Assembly: GCA_002381765.1 (NCBI GenBank)
Contig: DFXX01000020.1
Coordinates: 7,893-71,892, forward strand
Direction of reading: 5' to 3'
Source of the DNA: Bacteriovoracaceae bacterium UBA4097
GTDB taxonomy: Bacteria; Bdellovibrionota; Bacteriovoracia; Bacteriovoracales; Bacteriovoracaceae
DNA: 64,000 bases
The translations under genes were made by a program, and so were the position numbers. Below are positions 15,700 through 24,191 of the stretch, in pieces. The notes below the pieces were generated by a model. It saw nothing but the letters and a program-made list of their open reading frames with translations. It made no database searches and was not told the DNA's origin. The stretch's first letter is position 1; the number at the start of each line of letters is the position of its first letter.

Positions 15700-16471
15700 T
15701 TTTGAAACAATAAACCTTGAAATTACTGGCGATATTGCGGTCTTAACGATCAATCGTCCGGCCAAACTCAATGCCCTTAATATTCAGGTTCATCGTGAAC
15801 TTAAGGCCTGTTTAACAGACCTTAAAAAGAGTTCACTCAAAGGTTTAATTCTCACGGGTGAAGGCGAGAAAGCCTTCATTGCTGGTGCCGACATTGCTGA
15901 GATGAAGCCCATGACTCAGGGAGAGGCAAAGGCTTTTTCTGAACTAGGTCAGCAAGTGACTTTGCTTTTAGAGAACCTGCCTTTTCCCACCATTGCGGCG
16001 GTCAATGGCTTTGCTCTGGGAGGTGGCTTCGAGATGGCCCTGGCCTGTGACTTTATTTTTGCAACTTCCAATGCTGTTTTTGGACTTCCGGAAGTGAAGT
16101 TAGGTCTAATTCCTGGCTTTGGTGGAACGCAGAGATTGGCGCGTGTTGTGGGTGAAAGACGTGCTAAGGAAATCATGTTCTCGGGTAGAAATGTAAAAAT
16201 CGAAGAAGCCAAGAATCTGGGGATCGCTCTTGAGGTATTTGAGAATAAGGCGGCACTTATGGAAGAGACCAAAAAGTGGCTTGATATGGCCACTGCTAAT
16301 TCATCTTCCGCCATTGCACGCGCCAAAGAGGCCCTCAGCTCTGGAATTGAACAGACTCTGTTAGAAGGGCTAAAAATTGAAGCTGAAGCTTTTGGGAACA
16401 TCTTTCAAACGGAAGATATGATCGAAGGCACCACTGCGTTTATTGAAAAACGAAAAGCAAATTTCAAATAA
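15689..16471 (+). CDS. Enoyl-CoA hydratase
   Basis: 260 residues, standard for crotonase-fold hydratases. It adds water to trans-2-enoyl-CoA. Oxyanion loop AFIAGADIAEM (62-72); NGFALGGGFEMALACD with Glu 115; FGLPEVKLGLIPGFGGTQ with Glu 135. Both catalytic Glu are present, so hydratase rather than isomerase activity is expected. The start ATG 15689 lies inside the end of the dehydrogenase gene with AAAGGA upstream; the earlier ATG at 15656 would add 11 residues and lacks a ribosome binding site. Confidence 0.93.
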   Translation: MTNNFETINLEITGDIAVLTINRPAKLNALNIQVHRELKACLTDLKKSSLKGLILTGEGEKAFIAGADIAEMKPMTQGEAKAFSELGQQVTLLLENLPFPTIAAVNGFALGGGFEMALACDFIFATSNAVFGLPEVKLGLIPGFGGTQRLARVVGERRAKEIMFSGRNVKIEEAKNLGIALEVFENKAALMEETKKWLDMATANSSSAIARAKEALSSGIEQTLLEGLKIEAEAFGNIFQTEDMIEGTTAFIEKRKANFK

Positions 16472-16482
16472 AGGATATCCCT

Positions 16483-17625
16483 ATGATGCTCGATGAAAAG
16501 TACAAAGAAATTCGTGACATGGTTAAGAAGTTTTCTGATTCAGAGGTGGGTCCTCTGGCCATGAAGATCGATCATGAAGGAAAGATTCCTAAAGAATTAA
16601 TCGCTAAGTTAGGAGAGAATGGTTTTCTGGGCTCTTATGTTCCTGAAGAATATGGTGGAGCAGGGATGGATTACCTCTCTTATTCACTGATCGTGGAAGA
16701 GGTTTCAAGAAACTGTGCTTCGACTGGTGTTTTCATTTCAGCTCATACCTCATTAGGTATCTGGCCCATTTTGAACTTTGGTACTGAAGCTCAAAAACAA
16801 AAGTATCTTCCTAAGATGGCTTCTGGCGAGTGGATTGGCTGCTTCTGCTTATCTGAACCCAATGCTGGATCAGATGCCGGCTCACTAACTACCTTCGCTG
16901 AAGATAAAGGTGATCACTGGGAAATTAACGGTGTAAAGAACTGGATTACCAATGGTAAAGAAGCCAATATTTGTATTGTCTTTGCTAAGACCAAGAAAAC
17001 TCCAGACTATAAAGGGATCTCAGCTTTCATCGTAGAGACCACGACTCCGGGTTACTCGATCATTAAAGAAGAAGATAAGCTTGGAATTAAAGGGTCATCA
17101 ACCTGCCAGCTGGCTTTTGATAAAGTCAAAGTTCCTAAGGATGCTCTTTTAGGAGATCTGGAAAAAGGCTTCCGCGTGGCGATGGCAACGCTTGATGGGG
17201 GACGCATTGGTATCGCTTCTCAGGCCCTGGGAATCGCTCAAGGTGCCTTTGATTATGCTATTCGTTACACTAAGGAGCGCGTTCAATTCGGTGCTCCACT
17301 TTCAAATCTTCAAGGTATTCAGTTTATGCTGGCCGATATGAGTACAAAGATTGGCGCCTCGAGACTTCTTATTTATCATGCTTCCGCCCTAAAAGATGCA
17401 GGGCAGCCATACTCTAAAGAGTCGGCCCAGGCCAAGCTCTTTGCTTCTGAATCGGCGATGTGGATTACCACTAAGGCGATCCAGTTGTGCGGTGGAAACG
17501 GCTATACCAAGGAATATCCAGTAGAAAGATACTTCCGGGATGCCAAGATCACCGAAATCTATGAAGGAACCTCGGAAGTTCAACGTATGGTCATTGCCAG
17601 TAGCGAATTAAAGGCTATCGACTAA
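16483..17625 (+). CDS. Acyl-CoA dehydrogenase, short-chain type
   Basis: 380 residues, the full length for the family. This FAD enzyme makes the first double bond of beta-oxidation and passes electrons to ETF. CLSEPNAGSDAGS and WITNGKEA are FAD/substrate blocks; GGNGYTKEYPVERYFRDAKI and IYEGTSEVQ close the protein, with the catalytic base Glu 361 in the short/medium-chain position. It lies 11 bases after the hydratase gene. Resembles butyryl-CoA dehydrogenase, but no etfAB genes are in the window. Confidence 0.94.
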   Translation: MMLDEKYKEIRDMVKKFSDSEVGPLAMKIDHEGKIPKELIAKLGENGFLGSYVPEEYGGAGMDYLSYSLIVEEVSRNCASTGVFISAHTSLGIWPILNFGTEAQKQKYLPKMASGEWIGCFCLSEPNAGSDAGSLTTFAEDKGDHWEINGVKNWITNGKEANICIVFAKTKKTPDYKGISAFIVETTTPGYSIIKEEDKLGIKGSSTCQLAFDKVKVPKDALLGDLEKGFRVAMATLDGGRIGIASQALGIAQGAFDYAIRYTKERVQFGAPLSNLQGIQFMLADMSTKIGASRLLIYHASALKDAGQPYSKESAQAKLFASESAMWITTKAIQLCGGNGYTKEYPVERYFRDAKITEIYEGTSEVQRMVIASSELKAID

Positions 17626-17648
17626 ATTCGCCTAATTAAGCTCTCGTC

Positions 17649-17690
17649 AATAGACACTCTCTTTGCTAGAGTGTCTATTAAATTTGTTTT
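17649..17690 (+). terminator. Rho-independent terminator after the beta-oxidation unit
   Basis: A 12-bp perfect stem AATAGACACTCT (17649-17660) / AGAGTGTCTATT (17668-17679), loop of 7, followed by AAATTTGTTTT. Confidence 0.85.
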
Positions 17691-17734
17691 ATATACCTAC
17701 TTATGTAGTCTGTTATTTTTTTGAGGAGAAAATC

Positions 17735-18931
17735 ATGGCGAAAAAGAAGCCTGCTGCTAAAATGCCAGTGAAAAAGACTGCTGCTAAAAAAGCTGCGGTA
17801 AAAAAACCAATAGCGAAAGCTATTCCAAAAAAAGATACAAAGATGGCAAAGAAAGCACCTACAAAAAAAGCACCTGCTAAGAAAGCTCCGGTTAAAAAGG
17901 CGCCCGTTAAAAAAGCGCCACCCGCTAAGAAAGCACCTGCCAAAAAAGTGGCCACTAAGCCAGTGAAGCCTGCTAAAGCAGCTCCTGCAAAAAAAGTCGC
18001 CCCTAAGTCACTTAAAGAAACGGTGATGAAGGCCGCTGGTAAGCTTGTTGCTAAAGTTGCTCCAAAAGCTCCTTCTAAAGCTCAGCTTGAGAAAGAGAAA
18101 AAAGAACTTAAGGCCCTGGCCCAACAACAAAAAGAAGAAGAAAAAAAGAGAGTAAAAGAGCAGAAGAAGCTCCTTGCTGAAAGAGAGAAAGAAGAAGCCA
18201 AAGCACTCAAGGCCAGCAAGAAAGCTGGCAAGAAAGGCCGTCCGTCTAAATCGGAAGAAGAAGATGACGAGCCATTATTTGATGAAGAAGAAGTTGTAGA
18301 GGCCCGTCGTAAACCAGAAGAAGACGAGGACTTCGATGAATTTGAAGAAGAGTACAAAAAGTCTAAAGCAACTAAGAAAAGTGGTAAAAAAGCTTACGAA
18401 GTTGATGATGATGTTGATCTTTTTGTCTCTAAGCCATCTAAGAAATATAGCAATGCTAATCTTTCGGATATAGAAGGCAAGATCTCTGATGAGATTGCTG
18501 ATCTTCGTGAACATTTTCAATGGAAGGACATCACCGATGCTATCGGTTCGATGGATTTCTTCATCGATGCTAAGAACGATGAATGTATCGAGAAGGGATG
18601 TGACAACATTCGTACCACTCAAAGCTATTGCCGCCTTCATTATTTACGTAATTGGAAAACGGTTCAAAAGAAGCGTGAAATCCTTAAAGAAGGCAAGCTT
18701 CAGGAATATATTGAGGAGCTGATTTCGAAGTATCCAACTAAATACATCGAAGCTCTTCTTTCAGATCTCTCTGATGATAAAGAGTTCTACCGCGTGCTTA
18801 ATGAACTTAATATTACTTCTGAGTTTGATTTCGAAGAAGATGAGTTTGAAAATGCTGTGGACGATGATGATTCAGATGATGATATCGGAATCGAGACTAT
18901 CTCGACTTCCTTACGCTACGAAGACGAATAA
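17735..18931 (+). CDS. Histone-like Lys/Ala/Pro-rich protein with a C-terminal zinc motif
   Basis: 398 residues from ATG 17735, which has GAGGAGAA 5 bases before it. Residues 1-110 are KKAPAKKAP-type repeats as in histone H1-like DNA-binding tails. Residues 110-165 are a charged Lys/Glu coiled coil. Residues 165-230 are mostly acidic. The folded C-terminal part (about 230-370) carries C-x4-C-x9-C-x2-H (C284, C289, C299, H302), a plausible zinc site (CRLHY). The end is Asp/Glu-rich. A nucleoid-associated role is inferred from the tail; the domain is not one I can name. It has its own ribosome binding site and lies between two terminators. Confidence 0.72.
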   Translation: MAKKKPAAKMPVKKTAAKKAAVKKPIAKAIPKKDTKMAKKAPTKKAPAKKAPVKKAPVKKAPPAKKAPAKKVATKPVKPAKAAPAKKVAPKSLKETVMKAAGKLVAKVAPKAPSKAQLEKEKKELKALAQQQKEEEKKRVKEQKKLLAEREKEEAKALKASKKAGKKGRPSKSEEEDDEPLFDEEEVVEARRKPEEDEDFDEFEEEYKKSKATKKSGKKAYEVDDDVDLFVSKPSKKYSNANLSDIEGKISDEIADLREHFQWKDITDAIGSMDFFIDAKNDECIEKGCDNIRTTQSYCRLHYLRNWKTVQKKREILKEGKLQEYIEELISKYPTKYIEALLSDLSDDKEFYRVLNELNITSEFDFEEDEFENAVDDDDSDDDIGIETISTSLRYEDE

Positions 18932-18932
18932 T

Positions 18933-18960
18933 AAAAAAGCCCTCGAAAGAGGGCTTTTTT
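18933..18960. terminator. Bidirectional rho-independent terminator
   Basis: Stem AAAAAAGCCCTC (18933-18944) / GAGGGCTTTTTT (18949-18960) with a GAAA tetraloop. It serves both the histone-like gene and the convergent 18966-19460 gene. Confidence 0.93.
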
Positions 18961-18965
18961 ATTGC

Positions 18966-19460
18966 TTAATGCTCTTGCTCTTCCTGATCTTCTTCTTGTT
19001 CGATATCCGGAAAATCTTCTCCTAATAAACGATTGGCCTCAAGCGTGAGGTTCACGTTTTCTCGGGAGAGCTTGAAGAAGTAGGTTTGATGATTATGCTT
19101 CACTTCTTGCCACTGAGGCTCAAACTCATTCCAGTCTTCCTGAGCGAGGACTTCATCAAAGAAGAGGCCTGCGAGCTCAATATAGTCTTTCTGAGTTTCC
19201 TTAACCTTCTTCTCATTACTCATCTGATCAGCATCACATGAGAGGAAAAGGGTGACTGGAGCAAGATACTCATCTTTTTCAGCTAAAAAAGAAACCACAA
19301 GGAGTAACTCTTCCTGAAATATTTGACCATAGACATCAAAGTAGCGATCAAACTTTTTACATTCTGCTTGATAGGTCTCATTAAGCAGACGAGACAAACT
19401 CTCTTCCCATTCTTTTGGGAGGTTTTTCCCGCTGATTGAAGTTTTTTTCCGAGCGATCAT
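18966..19460 (-). CDS. Hypothetical acidic cytosolic protein
   Basis: 164 residues without signal peptide or membrane segment. Its N-terminus is basic (MIARKKTSISGKNLPKEWEE), followed by an alpha/beta-looking core with LLLVVSFLAEKDEYLAPVTLFLSCD, and a strongly acidic tail (IEQEEDQEEQEH). No family recognised. It is single, ends at a strong terminator and is divergent from the thiolase gene. Confidence 0.65.
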   Translation of the reverse strand: MIARKKTSISGKNLPKEWEESLSRLLNETYQAECKKFDRYFDVYGQIFQEELLLVVSFLAEKDEYLAPVTLFLSCDADQMSNEKKVKETQKDYIELAGLFFDEVLAQEDWNEFEPQWQEVKHNHQTYFFKLSRENVNLTLEANRLLGEDFPDIEQEEDQEEQEH

Positions 19461-19573
19461 GACAACCTGCCTAATTATTTGATTTTTAGTGGTATTTTAT
19501 TAACCCCTTCATTAAAATATTTCTAAAAGAAAGACAATCTTTCATTCTGAACATTCTGAAAAAGGATCAAGTC

Positions 19574-20737
19574 ATGGCCGTTTATATCTTAGGTGGAGCG
19601 CGTACCGCTCTCGGAAGTTTTATGGGAACTCTTTCACAAGTGCCTGCACCCAAGTTAGGTGCTGCTGCCATCGAAGGGGCCATTCAAAAAGCAAAAATTG
19701 ATAAGTCTAAGATAGATGAAGTCTTCATGGGAAATGTGGTTACTGCTGGAGTAGGGCAAGCACCTGCTAGACAAGCGATGCTCGCCGCTGGAGTTCCTGA
19801 AAGTGTTCCTGCTACTACCGTGGGTAAGGTTTGTGGCTCTGGTCTGCAATCTATCATTTTAGGCGCGAGATCAATCCTCACTGGCGATAATGAAGTCGTT
19901 GTTGCTGGGGGAATGGAGAATATGTCCCTAGCTCCTCATCTTTTGATGAATGCACGTAATGGATATAAGTTCGGTCCGACAGAGATGAAAGATTCCATGC
20001 AGTGGGATGGTCTGTGGGATGTTTATACGAACAGGGCCATGGGGAATTGCGCTGAAGAGTGCACTCGTAAGTATGAGATGACCAGAGAAGAGCAAGATGC
20101 TTTTGCTATGGAGTCCTTTAAGCGCGCGCAAGCTGCGACGAAAGAAGGCTTCTTTAAAGATGAAATCGTAGCGGTGAAAGTTCCTTCTAAAAAAGGTGAT
20201 ATTGAAATTACTGAAGATGAAGGTCCATTCAAGGCAAACTTCGAGAAGATGCCAGGTCTGAAGCCTGCTTTCGAAAAAGAGGGAACCATCACGGCCGCCA
20301 ATGCTTCTACTATCAATGATGGTGCTGCTGCAGTTGTTCTGGCCGGTGAATCATATGCATCTCAAGCTGAATTTAAAATCATCGGCTACGCTTCTAATGC
20401 GCATAATCCGACTTGGTTTACGACTGCACCGGTTGAGGCGATTAATAAATCACTTAAGAAAGCCAAACTCACGATCGATCAAATTGATGTTTTTGAAATC
20501 AATGAGGCTTTCGCTGCTGTTACCATGGCCGCCATGAAAGAGTGCAAGATTCCTCATGAGAAAGTAAATATTTTCGGGGGAGCAGTTTCTCTTGGTCACC
20601 CGATCGGAGCTTCAGGTGCTCGAATCGTAGTTACTCTCATGAATGTTATGAGAAATAAGAAGGCCAAGTATGGCTGTGCTGCTATCTGTATTGGTGGCGG
20701 TGAAGCTCTGAGCCTTATCATCGAAAAGATTAAGTAA
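19574..20737 (+). CDS. Acetyl-CoA acetyltransferase (thiolase)
   Basis: 387 residues. Thiolase II-type enzyme: condenses two acetyl-CoA or cleaves 3-ketoacyl-CoA. Active-site Cys 87 in VGKVCGSGLQ, NEAFA near residue 305, His 342 in GHPIGASGAR and Cys 372 in CIGGGEA are all present. It completes the beta-oxidation set with the 14842-17625 genes although separated by two transcription units. Its stop overlaps the next start by one base (TAATG), tying it to a cyclic-nucleotide-binding protein. Confidence 0.94.
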   Translation: MAVYILGGARTALGSFMGTLSQVPAPKLGAAAIEGAIQKAKIDKSKIDEVFMGNVVTAGVGQAPARQAMLAAGVPESVPATTVGKVCGSGLQSIILGARSILTGDNEVVVAGGMENMSLAPHLLMNARNGYKFGPTEMKDSMQWDGLWDVYTNRAMGNCAEECTRKYEMTREEQDAFAMESFKRAQAATKEGFFKDEIVAVKVPSKKGDIEITEDEGPFKANFEKMPGLKPAFEKEGTITAANASTINDGAAAVVLAGESYASQAEFKIIGYASNAHNPTWFTTAPVEAINKSLKKAKLTIDQIDVFEINEAFAAVTMAAMKECKIPHEKVNIFGGAVSLGHPIGASGARIVVTLMNVMRNKKAKYGCAAICIGGGEALSLIIEKIK

Positions 20738-21816
20738 TGACAACTCCAGCAGCATCTTCTCAAGGGAAATCCGGCTTAAGAGTACTTAAGCCGGGTGAAG
20801 TTATTTTTAATGACGGAGATGTTGCTGATTCTCTTTTTATCATTCAGAAAGGTCAGATTAGACTCTTTAAGCCGAAAGGAAAGGGATTTATTGAAATTGC
20901 CGTTCTTCGCGCGGGAGAAGTGATCGGAGAGATGGCCTTCTTTGATGAGGATGGCTCTGGTAAAAAGCGCTCTTGTTCAGCTGCTGCTCTGACTCCCGTT
21001 GAGGTCATTGAGATATCTTTTGCGGCCTTTGGTAAGACCATGCTGACCCTAAACCCGTGGTTTAAGACCATCATCAACACCCTTGCCACTCGTCTTCGAA
21101 AATCCAATACTCGCATTAAAGAGCTGGAAGATAATCAGGCCTCTATTTCTTACACAGGTAAGGTTGCGGGTTATGAGTTCATTAAACCAATGGAGATTAT
21201 TCGAATTTTGGGGACTATCTTTCTAGTCTTCAAGGCCCATGGAGAAGTGAAGTCCCAGGCCCTTTCTATCAATCGTAAAACGTTGGATCTTTATACGACA
21301 GAGATCTATCAGATAGGCGAAGTAAAGCTAGAAACTATCATAACACTGCTTACTCAGTTGGGTTGGATCGAAGTCAAGGAAGACAATCTCTTTTTAAAGA
21401 ATGTTGAAGTCATTCGGCAACTTTTCATCTTTTATAACTCTGAAAGACATGTGCCGGAAGAAAAGAAGCTTCGTATTTCTGAGAAATGCGAAACACTTAT
21501 GGCCAAGATGGTGGAACTTGCTCCGGCTAATCCTTTAATGGATATTCCCAATCTTAAAGGCAATGACGAGAAGCCGATTAAGTTCACTAAGTACTATGCC
21601 CTTACTCCAGTGCTGGAAGATTTAAAAAAGCAGAATATCATTCTGAGTTCTGATCATGTCAGTGATGGAAAAAATATCGGTCTCTTTGGAGAAGCCGTGA
21701 CCCATGAGGGACAAACCTTAGTGGAAGTGGATTTCCCTAAGGTGCAAAAGATGTATCCCATCATTCGTTTTGTAAATGCTGTGAGAAAGATCAATCAAGA
21801 GAAGAGCGGCGACTAG
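20737..21816 (+). CDS. Cyclic-nucleotide-binding-domain protein
   Basis: 359 residues. The N-terminal part (about 15-135) is a Crp-like cyclic-nucleotide-binding fold: LKPGEVIFNDGDVADSLFIIQKGQI and VLRAGEVIGEMAFFDEDG. No HTH of the Crp type follows; the remaining 220 residues include LDLYTTEIYQIGEVKLETIITLLTQLGWIEV, which may be a helical or winged-helix region. Its coupling to the thiolase gene suggests a link to carbon supply, but that is inference. The 3' end overlaps the convergent lipoprotein gene by 4 bases. Confidence 0.75.
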   Translation: MTTPAASSQGKSGLRVLKPGEVIFNDGDVADSLFIIQKGQIRLFKPKGKGFIEIAVLRAGEVIGEMAFFDEDGSGKKRSCSAAALTPVEVIEISFAAFGKTMLTLNPWFKTIINTLATRLRKSNTRIKELEDNQASISYTGKVAGYEFIKPMEIIRILGTIFLVFKAHGEVKSQALSINRKTLDLYTTEIYQIGEVKLETIITLLTQLGWIEVKEDNLFLKNVEVIRQLFIFYNSERHVPEEKKLRISEKCETLMAKMVELAPANPLMDIPNLKGNDEKPIKFTKYYALTPVLEDLKKQNIILSSDHVSDGKNIGLFGEAVTHEGQTLVEVDFPKVQKMYPIIRFVNAVRKINQEKSGD

Positions 21817-23228
21817 ATTCCTGCCGGTAAGTAGTGGGCTTCTACATTATCACCTGACTTATAATAATTAGCTGATCCATTTAACTGAATCATAAAGCCC
21901 GATTTATAAACTGCAGGGAACTGATCTCCTGCATTCGGATGCGCCATCTTGATATTTTGATTTAAGCGGTTTCCGACATAGCTCCAACCATTGGTCGAAC
22001 TTTTCGGAACATCCTTTCCATTGATTCTTAGAACGATAGAGTTCTGCTGAGGCTCCTTAGGCAGAACTACGTAGCCGAAGTATTCGGTACGGGAGACCGA
22101 TCTCACTTGTACGCAGTCAGGGTAGACGATGCGGTCGGTGAACTTGATAAAATGCTTACCATCTCGTGGCTCACCTACGGTTGGCTTTTCACGTACATTT
22201 AGTGGCAGCCCAGAGGTGTTTGGATAATAGCTCCAGCTGGAACTAGGCATTAGTACTGGGGCAGAATTATTGGAAACCTTATAGACCTGAATATCACTGT
22301 AGTCATTTAAGACTTCATTGTCTTTCATAAATGTCAGAGGCCAGTAACGATATTCGTGAGGAAGGATCACTTGCTTAATAGAATTATTAACCGCAGTAAA
22401 GATGGTTGAAAGTCCAGTCGAGCAGAGATTATACCAATCTTTATTGACGTTTGAATCCGTAGCTCCTGAAATATTGTAAAGATCGGCCGACATTTGTTTA
22501 TAAGACTTATCAGATGAGAGCCAACCGGACTTGGTACAGCTACGATCAGCCGTGACGGAGAAGAGACGGAACTGTTGAGAGTTTAATTGGTTTTTTAAAT
22601 ACTTTAAGCTATTTAATCTTTCATTATAAACAGTGGTGTTGGTAGATGTCTCTCCATTGGTGTGAATAGCAGTTTCAATTTCTGTATCACGACCATTAGA
22701 AATAAGAATAATCAGTTGATAGGCATCCTGTCGAAAGAGTCCTGTATTATAACTCATAAATTCGATGATACGGCGAAGTCCGGCCTCTGTTCCATTTTCA
22801 GTCGAGTTAAAAAAGTTCAATTCCGAGGAGGATATTATTTTGCGGCTAGATGCCTCTGGAGTGAGGGGGTCGGTGGAATTGGTGAGAACCTGATAATCAT
22901 CAAAGGGATTACTATCGCTTGAATTGGGAATAAGGGCCGTTCCAATAACCCGATAATCAAACTCTTTAGAAATAGTGTTCACGGTGTTCCTAATAGAAGT
23001 CTTTATGTCATTGGCCATGTGGAGAGTACTAGTGGAGTTATCCACCACATAAAGGATATCGACCTTAGGTTTGATCAGCGTATAGGTTGAACAAGAGAGT
23101 TGCTCGTATTGTTTGATCGGACTAGCTGAATCGGTCTTGGTCTGCGGAGTTGAACCAAATTCTTCTGAGCCACACCCGGTGAGGATGAGGAAGAAGAGGG
23201 GAAATAGAGCTGACCAATAAGTTTTCAT
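21813..23228 (-). CDS. Lipoprotein with a von Willebrand factor A-like domain
   Basis: 471 residues. Lipobox LTGC at Cys 19. A vWA-like domain begins at VDILYVVDNSTSTL, with the MIDAS-type DxSxS (D63, S65, S67), and extends through YQLIILISNGRDTEIE to about residue 280. The C-terminal part (from about 300) is strand-rich with SRTEYFGYVVLPKEP and is unrecognised. Such lipoproteins bind metal-dependent ligands on the envelope surface. It stands alone on the - strand. Confidence 0.75.
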   Translation of the reverse strand: MKTYWSALFPLFFLILTGCGSEEFGSTPQTKTDSASPIKQYEQLSCSTYTLIKPKVDILYVVDNSTSTLHMANDIKTSIRNTVNTISKEFDYRVIGTALIPNSSDSNPFDDYQVLTNSTDPLTPEASSRKIISSSELNFFNSTENGTEAGLRRIIEFMSYNTGLFRQDAYQLIILISNGRDTEIETAIHTNGETSTNTTVYNERLNSLKYLKNQLNSQQFRLFSVTADRSCTKSGWLSSDKSYKQMSADLYNISGATDSNVNKDWYNLCSTGLSTIFTAVNNSIKQVILPHEYRYWPLTFMKDNEVLNDYSDIQVYKVSNNSAPVLMPSSSWSYYPNTSGLPLNVREKPTVGEPRDGKHFIKFTDRIVYPDCVQVRSVSRTEYFGYVVLPKEPQQNSIVLRINGKDVPKSSTNGWSYVGNRLNQNIKMAHPNAGDQFPAVYKSGFMIQLNGSANYYKSGDNVEAHYLPAGI

Positions 23229-23409
23229 AGCATCACCTTATGTTATCTCCTTAACCGATCGGAGAAACCTCAAGGAAACTTTAACCAAATAGCAGAGAAC
23301 CTGACTTTATTAGCAGGACTTGGCTAGGAAATAATTGCCACCGTCGGCCGATTGGCCCTTCCTTGGGTTATGATAAGATTAATAATTATTTCAATAGGTT
23401 GAGGAAGTT

Positions 23410-24189
23410 ATGGGTGACAATTGGTATTACGTTCAAAAAGGTAACCGTCAGGGTCCTGTTGCAATCGAAATCATCGAGACCATGATAGCGAATCAAGAAC
23501 TTAAACCAGAGGATTATGTCTGGAAAAAAGGCTTCGAGAATTGGAAGAAGATTAAAGAGGTTGGTGAGTTGGAAGCCAAGACTTCTGCACCGGAAGAGGC
23601 ACCAGCACTAAATTTTCCTCCCTTAGAAGAGAAGACAATTAATCTCAGAGAACTCAATCCGGAAGAGCGCTCGATTTTTATCCGTATTGGTACAGATAGA
23701 GGAGGCTCAAGCTCTGACTATGGTCCCTTTAGTCTAAAGCAATTAAAGCAGCTTTTTATTGAGAATAGAATAAACGGTAAGACCTTTATTTTCATCAAAG
23801 GCATGGGAGATTGGAAAATTCTTGCTGACCTTCCTGAATATGAAGAAGTCTTTGAGGAGAAGCCTCCTGTCATTCAAGAATCTGAAAGAAGAGGAAGTGC
23901 GAGAAAGCCATTTGTTGCGAGACTCTTTGTTCAGAATAATAAAAATGTATTTGAAGGCATTTGCCGTGATATTTCCATCGGCGGCATGCAGGTTTTGATG
24001 GATGAATTCAAAGGGAAGGCAGGAGATAGAATTTCTATCAATGCTCATCCCGAAAATACTGACTATCATTTTACGGCTTCAGGTGTTGTGGTAAGAGTGC
24101 TTGAAGGTCGTGCTGGTTTTTCTTTTAGATTCCAGGGTCTCAGTGATGAGGCAAAACGCGCGATTGAAAAATATTTACAAGATAATTAG
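23410..24189 (+). CDS. Double GYF_2 plus PilZ domain protein
   Basis: 259 residues, cytosolic. Two GYF_2-type domains: about 3-56 (NWYYVQKGNRQGPV, DYVWKKGFENWKKI) and about 88-142 (YGPFSLKQLKQLF, GMGDWKIL). The C-terminal PilZ domain (about 157-255) has ERRGSARKPF and DISIGGM, the RxxxR and D/NxSxxG elements that bind cyclic di-GMP. GYF_2 domains mediate protein contacts, so this is a c-di-GMP-responsive adaptor. The window also encodes a diguanylate cyclase at 32087-32998. The next gene starts 2 bases after its stop. Confidence 0.82.
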   Translation: MGDNWYYVQKGNRQGPVAIEIIETMIANQELKPEDYVWKKGFENWKKIKEVGELEAKTSAPEEAPALNFPPLEEKTINLRELNPEERSIFIRIGTDRGGSSSDYGPFSLKQLKQLFIENRINGKTFIFIKGMGDWKILADLPEYEEVFEEKPPVIQESERRGSARKPFVARLFVQNNKNVFEGICRDISIGGMQVLMDEFKGKAGDRISINAHPENTDYHFTASGVVVRVLEGRAGFSFRFQGLSDEAKRAIEKYLQDN

Positions 24190-24191
24190 CA

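Noticed and set aside
17713..17955. - strand frame rich in Gly/Ala/Phe repeats
   Set aside because: Antisense shadow of the Lys/Ala/Pro repeats of the histone-like gene; no ribosome binding site.
17735..18065. DNA-level repeats (AAAAAAGCACC-type)
   Set aside because: Explained by codons for the KKAPAK protein repeat, not a CRISPR or tandem repeat array.
18082..18357. - strand Ser-rich frame
   Set aside because: Antisense of the GAA/GAG-rich Glu/Lys coiled region; composition is explained by the true gene.
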